The translations under genes were made by a program, and so were the position numbers. Under the pieces are notes generated by a model. The model made no database searches. It was not told the origin of the DNA and saw only the letters and a program-made list of their open reading frames with translations. Below are positions 1-5,443 of a stretch of 5,443 bases of DNA, piece after piece; position 1 is the stretch's first letter; every line of letters starts with the position of its first letter. Source of the DNA: Euryarchaeota archaeon UBA596 (GTDB lineage Archaea > Thermoplasmatota > Poseidoniia > Poseidoniales > Poseidoniaceae); assembly GCA_002498205.1 (NCBI GenBank), contig DAGQ01000107.1, forward strand, positions 1 through 5,443, written 5' to 3'.

Positions 1-682
1 GTGGTTTTATGGTATGCATATCAACAACTGAAGCTTCAATACCTTTTTCAGAGAGAATTTCTGCAGCCTCAAGTGATTTTGAAACCATTACACCACAGGC
101 AATTATTGCTATATCTTCACCATCTCTAAGAATCACACCTTTCCCAATTTCAATTCTAGGATCTTCTTTAACATAAACCCGAGGTGTTTTATTTCGTGCT
201 GTTCGAGTATAGGATGGTGAATTTAAATCTAATAATTTTGTTGTTAATATTTCTGTACTAACATCATCACAAGGATGCATGACAACCATATTAGGTAATG
301 AACGATAGATTGCTAAATCTTCTATAGACTGAGCACTAGAGCCATCTGTGCCTGTGTGTGTACCACCGTGACTACCGCAAATATGTACTGGCAAATTTGG
401 CCTACAAATCCCATTCCTAACTTGTTCAAATGCTCTTTCTGTAAATATTGCAAATGTACTAGCAAACGGCTTAAAACCACTAGATGCCAAACCTGCAGCA
501 ACTAACATCATATTTTGTTCACCAATACCACAAGAAATTGTTCTTTCAGGAAATTTTTCTCTGAACCAACAAGATTTTGTTGATTTTCCAAGGTCCGCCT
601 CCAACACAACTAATTTAGAATCTCCCGACATTGAAATTAGAGCAGTACCATACCCATCTCTTGAAGCTGCAAATTCAGACAT
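1..682 (-). CDS. Transketolase, C-terminal subunit (partial, 3' end cut by window edge)
   Basis: Second half of a split, TPP-dependent transketolase, which moves two-carbon ketol units between sugar phosphates in the cytoplasm (non-oxidative pentose phosphate pathway). 227 codons are visible from the ATG at 682; full subunits are usually 300-330 residues, so roughly 80-100 residues lie beyond the left edge. Seen: a DLGKSTKS segment (31-38), CGIGEQNM at 51-58 with Glu55 as the likely TPP-activating glutamate, the aromatic pocket Phe77/Phe80, a GSHGG segment with His105, Asp113, and EDLAIYRSLPNM (121-132) typical of the pyrimidine-binding domain. The C-terminal domain begins near 179 and reaches DMHTIKP. 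Odd: the usual DGPTHQ/DGATHQ motif reads DGSSAQ (113-118), so the active-site His is Ala117. The gene follows the N-terminal subunit after 2 bases and is almost certainly cotranslated with it. Split enzymes acting on other sugars (apulose-4-phosphate or sulfo-sugar transketolases) look similar, so exact substrate is inferred. Confidence 0.93.
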   Translation of the reverse strand, partial: MSEFAASRDGYGTALISMSGDSKLVVLEADLGKSTKSCWFREKFPERTISCGIGEQNMMLVAAGLASSGFKPFASTFAIFTERAFEQVRNGICRPNLPVHICGSHGGTHTGTDGSSAQSIEDLAIYRSLPNMVVMHPCDDVSTEILTTKLLDLNSPSYTRTARNKTPRVYVKEDPRIEIGKGVILRDGEDIAIIACGVMVSKSLEAAEILSEKGIEASVVDMHTIKP

Positions 683-684
683 TA

Positions 685-1533
685 TTAACCACCTAACTCC
701 GTCATTGCAATTTCGAATTGTTCTTCATTTGGTGCTGCTCCATGAAATTTAGGATTATTTTCCATATATGAAACTCCTTTTCCTTTAATTGTATTTGCGA
801 TTAATACTGAAGGGCCATCATTATTTGTTTTCAACCACCTCAAACCTTCAATTATTTCATGCATATTATGCCCATCTATCTCTTTAACATTCCATCCAAA
901 ACTTAACCATTTATCAGGAATACTAAACATTCTCATTTGTGATTCTACAAAATCATCATTCTGGATTCTATTGCAATCAAGAATTACATTTAAGTTTCCT
1001 AATTCATGGTGTTTTGCAGCCATCATTGCTTCCCAAACCGCACCTTCTTGAATTTCTCCATCACCTAACATCACATAACATTGCCTTTCGGAATTATCAA
1101 ATCTAGATGCTAGAGAACATCCAATTCCAAAAGATAATCCCATTCCAAGTGATCCTGCGCTAAAATCAACACCCGGTGTGAATTTCATATCCACATGACC
1201 TTGACAAACTCCACCTAAGACCCTGTAAGATTCTAAATCAGAATGTTCAATAAATCCCATTTCTGCCAATATTGCATACATTCCAGGGCTAGCATGCCCT
1301 TTTGAAAGTATGAATCTGTCCCTATCATCCCAATCGGGTTCATCAGGATTAATTCTTAATTGCATGGAATATAGTGCTGTAAGCAAATCAATTTCAGAAA
1401 GAGAACCGCCAGGATGGCCCGCCTGAGCCCGATATACCATTTTTATAATTTCAATTCTACATTTTCTAGCAATATCATTTAATTCAATAACTAAATCATC
1501 ATCACCAAGACCATTTAATCGGCTAAGAACCAT
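685..1533 (-). CDS. Transketolase, N-terminal (TPP diphosphate-binding) subunit
   Basis: Complete 282-residue first half of a split transketolase; it pairs with the downstream C-terminal subunit to form the enzyme of the non-oxidative pentose phosphate pathway. All key N-domain motifs are visible: GHPGGSLS with His40, LSKGHAS with His80, QGH with His113, GSLGMGLS at 127-134, the TPP/Mg motif from GDGEIQEG (157-164; Asp158, Glu163) to the metal ligand Asn188, TIKGKG at 248-253, and FHGAAP with His264. These correspond to the yeast active-site residues His30, His69, His103, Asp157, Glu162, Asn187 and His263. Length is normal for the stand-alone subunit (about 270-285). The start is fixed: an in-frame TAA lies four codons upstream and no other ATG, GTG or TTG intervenes. 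No good Shine-Dalgarno is near this ATG (an AAGGA lies 13 bases off), so the leader may be read leaderless or by coupling. It ends 2 bases before the next gene. Confidence 0.96.
   Translation of the reverse strand: MVLSRLNGLGDDDLVIELNDIARKCRIEIIKMVYRAQAGHPGGSLSEIDLLTALYSMQLRINPDEPDWDDRDRFILSKGHASPGMYAILAEMGFIEHSDLESYRVLGGVCQGHVDMKFTPGVDFSAGSLGMGLSFGIGCSLASRFDNSERQCYVMLGDGEIQEGAVWEAMMAAKHHELGNLNVILDCNRIQNDDFVESQMRMFSIPDKWLSFGWNVKEIDGHNMHEIIEGLRWLKTNNDGPSVLIANTIKGKGVSYMENNPKFHGAAPNEEQFEIAMTELGG
689..694 (-). promoter_or_regulatory. Ribosome binding site for the C-terminal transketolase subunit
   Basis: AGGTGG on the minus strand sits inside the last codons of the N-terminal subunit gene (Gly-Gly before the TAA), 6 bases ahead of the ATG at 682. 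It matches the core complementary to the 16S 3' end, and supports both that ATG and coupled translation of the two subunits from one mRNA. Confidence 0.65.
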
Positions 1534-1598
1534 AAGAAACAGTTAATCCTTATCTGTCAAGCCTTTGATTCTTTCTTGTGAGAAAATTAAAATATTTT
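1534..1598 (-). promoter_or_regulatory. AT-rich spacer: possible weak terminator and/or promoter for the transketolase pair
   Basis: The 65 bases between the transporter stop and the transketolase start begin, on the minus strand, with a run of A and T (about 1581-1598) containing AATATTTTAATTTT. Two readings are possible. The T-rich tracts could be an archaeal-type terminator for the transporter gene, which needs no hairpin; or the AATATTTT stretch could be a TATA-like box, which would place transcription start near 1565-1570 and give a leader of about 35 bases. No hairpin is visible. The rest of the spacer shows nothing recognisable apart from an AAGGA 13 bases before the start codon. Confidence 0.25.
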
Positions 1599-3701
1599 TT
1601 ATTTTTTAACTACTAAATTATAATATAACCTTAGTATAGACCTTCTGATTATCAAGATTGTTTCTTCACCTAAAGAGATTATTTTCTTGGGCAATGATAA
1701 TGCAGTTAAGAAAATAAATACCCCTACAAACCATAAAAAGAAGAGTAAGGTTGAGAACTGACCCAATTGAGGAATTCCAAACCAACTTGATGGTTCTCCC
1801 ACCGTCACAATCAGTAATGCAATCAAAACACCTACCAATGACTCTCCTGCAATAAAACCTGCACCAATCAACACACCTCTTGAAGTCACATCATCTGCTG
1901 CTTTAATAGCTGATTTTGATGGTTTTTCATTAAGATGACCATCTGTACGTAAGATCGCTAGGTTAGTAATATAGTAATGAATTAAACCGCCAGCGAAAAT
2001 TGGTGCAGATAATTCCAAAGGTAGATAAATTCCAATTGCAACAGACATTACAGGTAATTTCCTCCATACTAAAAGTGCGGCAATTAAACCACCTAAAATT
2101 AACATTTCAACATTGGCACTACCACCAAAAATACTTTCGATAATTGTTCCTATCAAATCTGCTTGAGGGGCTAACAAAGCATTACTGCAATCATATAATT
2201 CATCTACACGACCCGCCTCTTCCAATTTTAAGTTAGAAGATTCGCAATGTGTAACCGTAATTTTAAATGCCCTATTCAATAAAAGCAAAACTGGCCCTAT
2301 TACTGCTGCACCTACAATTACACCAATAGTTTCTGCTATTTGTTGCCGCCATGGAGTTGCACCAACCATATTCCCAGTTTTCAAATCCTGCATTACATCA
2401 CCCGCAATTGCTGCATTAACTGCTACAACAGAGGCAATCATTAAAGTTGCAAACATCATTGTAGAATTATCTACTCCCACCAATGTTCCTACTATGAAAA
2501 CCAATGCTGCAGTAAACATTAGGGTGGCTATTGTCATTCCAGAAACTGGCGAATTACTAGACCCAACTACTCCTGCGATATATCCAGCCACGGCCGAAAA
2601 AAAGAATGCTACAGCAGCAATAAATAATGTTCCCGCAATAGCCAAAGCAAATCCTAGATTAAACATAAAAAATAGCAAGGATAAAATTAATATTAATCCA
2701 CAAACTGATAATACAAGCCTCATATCAGTGTCTTTATCTGTCCTTAAAACATGCTCCCCCTCACTAGAATTACTGAAATTTAATGCTTTAGAAAACCCTG
2801 TAAAAATCGTATTTCTCATGGACCATAAAGTCCAAACACCACCAACCACCATTGCGCCAGCGCCAATATATCTTACCTGCCCACTCCATACTGCGTAATA
2901 TGAAGGTCCTGAATGCCATTCACCCCTAATTGCCGAATCCCAACCTACGGGCTCCGAAGGAAAGCCATGAAGAAGGCCAAAAATCGGAACTAAGAAACCA
3001 AATCCCAAAACGCCCCCAATAAATATGAATGAGGCTATTCTTAAACCAACAATATATCCTACAGATAATAATGCCAGTGACATTTCGCTACCTGCATAAA
3101 ATTTTGTACCCATGAATTCAAAAACTGAATGAACTCCCTTTTTAGTAACTTTAAAACCCTCTACTACCCAACCATAGAGTGCGCCAATAATTAACGCATA
3201 AATAATTGCAATAAGTCCTGAACCACCCTTTTCTCCTGCAATTAATACTTCTGTACATGCAACACCTTCCGGATAGGGCAATGCCTCTTCTACGATAAAC
3301 ACCCTTCGTAAAGCTATTGTGAACATAGTTCCTAAAACTCCACCTAAAAATGCAATAATGAATGTTTGAAGTGGATCTATATCATCCCAGATCCCCATGA
3401 CTAATAGAGCGGGAACAGTAAAAATAACTCCTGCAGCCAAACTTTCTCCTGCAGAAGCCATGGTTTGAACAGCATTGTTCTCCAAAATTGAAACGTCTTT
3501 AAATCTAAACCCTCTTAATATCAACATAGACATTACTGCGGCGGGAATTGATGCTGAAACGGTCATCCCTACCTTCATTCCTAAATATGCATTAGCAGCC
3601 GTCATTACCATGCCTAAAAATATTCCAATAATTATAACTCTAGTAGTCAATTCTGGCAATGTTTTTTCAGCAGAAACAAAGGGCCATTTTTCATCTGCCA
3701 T
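1599..3701 (-). CDS. OPT-family oligopeptide transporter
   Basis: Polytopic inner-membrane transporter of the OPT superfamily, prokaryotic type, which takes up small peptides or, in the related YSL branch, metal-chelate complexes, by ion-gradient-driven symport. 700 residues from the chosen ATG, within the usual 600-720. Hydrophobicity suggests about 15-16 membrane segments throughout. Family signatures in order: LGMKVGMTVSASIPAAVMSM (40-59), EALPYPEGVACTEVLIAGE (139-157), GSSNSPVSGMT (380-390), a GDVMQDLKTG followed by GATPWRQQ (434-454), LLAPQADL before segment 13-14 (509-516), a GIYLPLELSAPIFAGG stretch (557-572), and GAGFIAGESLVG (613-624). A hydrophilic loop at about 480-510 carries Cys486 and Cys505. 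Start choice: an in-frame TTG at 3722 would add seven residues (MKPIRGN), but the ATG at 3701 is preferred because TTG is a weak start and family members begin shortly before the LTTRV segment. The gene is divergent from the P-type ATPase and ahead of the transketolase pair. Substrate cannot be told from sequence alone. Confidence 0.95.
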   Translation of the reverse strand: MADEKWPFVSAEKTLPELTTRVIIIGIFLGMVMTAANAYLGMKVGMTVSASIPAAVMSMLILRGFRFKDVSILENNAVQTMASAGESLAAGVIFTVPALLVMGIWDDIDPLQTFIIAFLGGVLGTMFTIALRRVFIVEEALPYPEGVACTEVLIAGEKGGSGLIAIIYALIIGALYGWVVEGFKVTKKGVHSVFEFMGTKFYAGSEMSLALLSVGYIVGLRIASFIFIGGVLGFGFLVPIFGLLHGFPSEPVGWDSAIRGEWHSGPSYYAVWSGQVRYIGAGAMVVGGVWTLWSMRNTIFTGFSKALNFSNSSEGEHVLRTDKDTDMRLVLSVCGLILILSLLFFMFNLGFALAIAGTLFIAAVAFFFSAVAGYIAGVVGSSNSPVSGMTIATLMFTAALVFIVGTLVGVDNSTMMFATLMIASVVAVNAAIAGDVMQDLKTGNMVGATPWRQQIAETIGVIVGAAVIGPVLLLLNRAFKITVTHCESSNLKLEEAGRVDELYDCSNALLAPQADLIGTIIESIFGGSANVEMLILGGLIAALLVWRKLPVMSVAIGIYLPLELSAPIFAGGLIHYYITNLAILRTDGHLNEKPSKSAIKAADDVTSRGVLIGAGFIAGESLVGVLIALLIVTVGEPSSWFGIPQLGQFSTLLFFLWFVGVFIFLTALSLPKKIISLGEETILIIRRSILRLYYNLVVKK

Positions 3702-3756
3702 GTTACCCCGTATTGGTTTCAATTTGTGAAACCTTTGGATGTTGATGCATGTTAAC

Positions 3757-3773
3757 GCTTCATATATTGAATA
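3757..3773. promoter_or_regulatory. Symmetrical TATA-like element in the divergent promoter region
   Basis: The 97-base gap between the transporter ATG (3701) and the ATPase TTG (3799) contains TTCATATATTGAA at 3759-3771, an inverted repeat (TTCA/TGAA arms, 5-base TATAT centre). It reads as an archaeal TATA-like box on both strands: CATATATTG on plus, CAATATATG on minus. A start about 25 bases away would fall near 3789 for the ATPase (leader of about 10 bases) and near 3739 for the transporter (leader of about 37 bases). Both distances fit archaeal promoters. It is the only convincing TATA-like stretch in the gap. Whether one box serves both genes, and whether any regulator binds here, is inferred. 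Confidence 0.5.
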
Positions 3774-3790
3774 CTCCTCCGAGGGCTAGT

Positions 3791-3795
3791 GGTGA
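3791..3795 (+). promoter_or_regulatory. Ribosome binding site deciding the TTG start of the ATPase
   Basis: GGTGA lies 3 bases before the TTG at 3799 and matches the 3' part of the archaeal Shine-Dalgarno consensus GGAGGTGATC at the spacing expected for that part. An in-frame TGA at 3793 overlaps it, so translation cannot begin farther upstream in this frame. Confidence 0.5.
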
Positions 3796-3798
3796 AAC

Positions 3799-5443
3799 TT
3801 GGGTAAAGATTGGTCTTCTATTGATTCCGAGGATGTACTCCTCGAATTAAGGTCCTCATTACAGGGTTTATCGGATGATGAAGTCGAATATAGACTGAAT
3901 AGAGATGGAAAAAATAAATTAGTTGAACCACCATCAGTCCCAGAATGGAAAAAGATTCTGAATCAATTCATCGATCCTTTAGTTTTCTTATTAATTGCTG
4001 CTGCAGTAATAGCCATCACAGTTGTTGACGAATTAGGAGATGGTTTATTCATTTTGTTCGTAATTTCAATGAATGCTATTATGGGTTGGTGGATGGAAAG
4101 ACAAGCCGATCAAGCTATGACTGCATTGAAAAAAATGAATGTTGACACTTGTGTAACAATTCGAGATGAACATGAAGTAATTATCAATAGTGAAGATTTA
4201 GTGATTGGAGATATAATAAAGCTGGAAGATGGTGATAATATTCCTGCAGATATTAGAATAATAACAAGTTATCAATTTTATACTGATGAATCTTCAATGA
4301 CTGGTGAATCTAATCAAAGAAGAAAAATCGGAGAACGTATAGAAGGCAAGAGGGTATTAGCTGAAAGGGATAATATGTCTTTTATGGGTACTGTTGCAAC
4401 AAATGGTAGGGCCCTAGGAGTAGTTATTGCAACAGGAATGGATACTGAACTAGGAAAGATTGCCGACAATATTACATCCGTAGAGACTCCAAAAACACCA
4501 TTAGAGATTAAATTAGAATCGCTAGGAAGATTCTTAGGAGGTATTGCACTAACTGTAGCAATCCTATTATTGACTTTGACATTGTTATTTTCATATATAG
4601 ATGGTAATTTTGATACTGAAGACGGCAGTGGATTAGCCATTGAACCAATTAAAGAAGAATTAGTTGCACAATTCACAATCGCTCTCGCTATTTTTGTTGC
4701 CATAGTACCCGAAGGTTTACCAATAATTTTAGTTATCACATTAGGATTAGGGATGAGAAATATGGCCAGACACAGAGCCATCATCAGGAGGATGAAGGCC
4801 GTTGAAACATTAGGTTCTACGACAGTAATTTGTACTGACAAAACGGGAACCTTAACTAGGAATGAAATGACTGTAGTACAATTATTTTCTGGTTCTAAAA
4901 GATATATTGTAAAGGGAAGAGGTTATGATCCTTCAATCAAGGGAATGACTGATAAATTCACAAAAAAACCCGTTGACATAAATAAATTATCTGGAAATAT
5001 TGGTCAAAGAATGGCATTTACTTGTGCTGCATTGTGCAATAATAGCCAAATTAGTAATGAAGAAGGATCTTGGGAAGCCATAGGAGACCCTACATGTTCT
5101 GCAAGTGCAACATTTGGCTGGAAAACTTTAGGACCTAATGATGAATTTAAGAAGGAAAATTCTAGAATTCATGAATTCTTTTTTGATGCGGAAAGAAAAA
5201 GAATGACTACAATTAATAATTTTGAAGGGGGTATTTGGTCATTTACAAAAGGTGCTTTAGATCCAATGGAAAACCTATTTACAAAAATTTATGAAAATGG
5301 TGAACTTGTAGATATTACAGAAGAACACATCAAAGAAATTAAAGAAGTTAATCATTCAATGGCATCTGGGGCTCTAAGAGTTCTTGCATTAGCTTGTAAG
5401 AAGATAGGTGATGATATTGACGTTAAAGACATTAATGAAATTG
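3799..5443 (+). CDS. P2-type cation-transporting ATPase (partial, 3' end cut by window edge)
   Basis: ATP-driven cation pump of the P2 (Ca2+, Na+/K+ or H+-like) class in the cytoplasmic membrane. 548 codons are visible; the family is usually 850-950 residues, so the rest of the P domain and M5-M10 are missing. Domains: cation-ATPase N-terminal region starting DWSSIDSEDV (4-13) with GLSDDEVEYRL (23-33); M1 and M2 at about 59-98; actuator domain with TGES (168-171); M3 about 243-266; M4 with VAIVPEGLP (300-308, Glu305 as likely ion ligand); AVETLGST (334-341); CTDKTGTLT with phosphorylated Asp347; nucleotide domain with GDPTC (429-433), DAERKRM (463-469) and FTKGA (482-486, Lys484). The ion cannot be assigned because M5 and M6 lie outside. 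The TTG start is forced: an in-frame TGA lies two codons upstream and the next in-frame start codon comes only at about codon 86-91, which would remove the conserved N-terminal domain and M1. Unusual points are Cys433 in place of the usual Glu of GDPTE, and an M4 motif mixing features of Na+/K+ and Ca2+ pumps. It is divergent from the transporter. Confidence 0.95.
   Translation, partial: MGKDWSSIDSEDVLLELRSSLQGLSDDEVEYRLNRDGKNKLVEPPSVPEWKKILNQFIDPLVFLLIAAAVIAITVVDELGDGLFILFVISMNAIMGWWMERQADQAMTALKKMNVDTCVTIRDEHEVIINSEDLVIGDIIKLEDGDNIPADIRIITSYQFYTDESSMTGESNQRRKIGERIEGKRVLAERDNMSFMGTVATNGRALGVVIATGMDTELGKIADNITSVETPKTPLEIKLESLGRFLGGIALTVAILLLTLTLLFSYIDGNFDTEDGSGLAIEPIKEELVAQFTIALAIFVAIVPEGLPIILVITLGLGMRNMARHRAIIRRMKAVETLGSTTVICTDKTGTLTRNEMTVVQLFSGSKRYIVKGRGYDPSIKGMTDKFTKKPVDINKLSGNIGQRMAFTCAALCNNSQISNEEGSWEAIGDPTCSASATFGWKTLGPNDEFKKENSRIHEFFFDAERKRMTTINNFEGGIWSFTKGALDPMENLFTKIYENGELVDITEEHIKEIKEVNHSMASGALRVLALACKKIGDDIDVKDINEI
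3828..3844. repeat. Short perfect inverted repeat inside the start of the ATPase gene
   Basis: CGAGGA, five bases TGTAC, then TCCTCG: a perfect 6-base inverted repeat spanning codons 10-16 of the ATPase. Its right half shares TACTCCTC (3836-3843) with the promoter region (3772-3779), and CCGAGG occurs both at 3779-3784 and 3827-3832. The upstream copy is itself an imperfect mirror, CCTC-C-GAGG (3776-3784). The pair could be operator half-sites or mRNA hairpins, or chance; the arms are short and overlap coding sequence. Confidence 0.35.

Noticed and set aside
1..1533. Two transketolase genes as a single gene broken by a frameshift
   Set aside because: Each has its own start and stop, a Shine-Dalgarno precedes the second, and the split falls at the domain boundary used by known two-subunit transketolases.
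2494..2898. Open frame of 134 codons on the plus strand
   Set aside because: It lies wholly antisense to the transporter's conserved membrane region and its translation (Thr/Pro/Ile/Asn-rich) shows no domain; it is a shadow of the real gene.
3702..3722. Upstream TTG start for the transporter adding seven residues
   Set aside because: TTG is weaker than the ATG at 3701 and the extra residues match nothing typical of the family; the choice remains slightly uncertain since an AAAGGT lies 8 bases before the TTG.
3475..3729. Open frame of 84 codons on the plus strand
   Set aside because: Antisense to the N-terminal part of the transporter with no recognisable motif or ribosome binding site.
3752..3780. 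Minus-strand GGAGGAG followed after 10 bases by a three-codon frame (ATG AAG CGT TAA), possibly a leader peptide for the transporter
   Set aside because: It coincides with the likely TATA-like box, so a transcript from that box would not include it; three codons occur easily by chance.
4314..4841. Open frame of 175 codons on the minus strand
   Set aside because: Antisense to the ATPase actuator, M3-M4 and phosphorylation-site region, all of which is conserved on the plus strand; low-complexity translation.
1..5443. RNA genes, CRISPR arrays, insertion sequences, attachment sites
   Set aside because: Almost all bases are coding; the gaps (2, 65 and 97 bases) hold no tRNA-like fold, repeat array or terminal inverted repeats.

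Overview
The window holds five partial or complete protein genes' worth of accessory-free, ordinary-looking chromosome: four genes, tightly packed, with two cut by the window edges. The DNA is AT-rich by eye (codons end mostly in A or T; AGA is the common Arg codon). A marine euryarchaeon of the Poseidoniia (Marine Group II) type or a relative is my best guess. The reasons are a transketolase split into two separate genes, a prokaryotic OPT peptide transporter, short intergenic gaps with TATA-like boxes and no sigma-70-type promoter, a TTG start behind a GGTGA Shine-Dalgarno, and low GC. This is inference: split transketolases and OPT transporters also occur in bacteria, and no marker gene settles the lineage.

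Layout. On the minus strand, read from right to left, come an OPT-family transporter (3701 down to 1599), a 65-base AT-rich spacer, the N-terminal (TPP-binding) transketolase subunit (1533 down to 685), and after 2 bases the C-terminal transketolase subunit (682 down to the left edge, incomplete). On the plus strand, a P2-type cation-pumping ATPase starts at 3799 and runs off the right edge after 548 codons. The ATPase and the transporter are divergent, with a 97-base gap that carries a symmetrical TATA-like element able to serve both directions. No RNA gene, mobile element, CRISPR array or long repeat is visible, and no gene-free stretch exceeds 100 bases.

How they work together. The two transketolase subunits must assemble to form a complete active site: the first supplies the diphosphate/Mg half of the TPP site, the second the activating Glu and pyrimidine pocket. 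They would interconvert sugar phosphates, giving pentose and erythrose phosphates. The OPT transporter would import peptides (or a metal chelate), probably driven by an ion gradient, and the P-type ATPase would pump a cation across the same membrane. A functional link between transporter and pump is possible but rests only on divergent neighbourhood.

I do not see an undescribed multi-gene system here. The points most worth a second look are an Ala in place of a normally conserved active-site His in the C-terminal transketolase subunit, the compact bidirectional promoter with nearby inverted repeats, and two unusual motif details in the ATPase.
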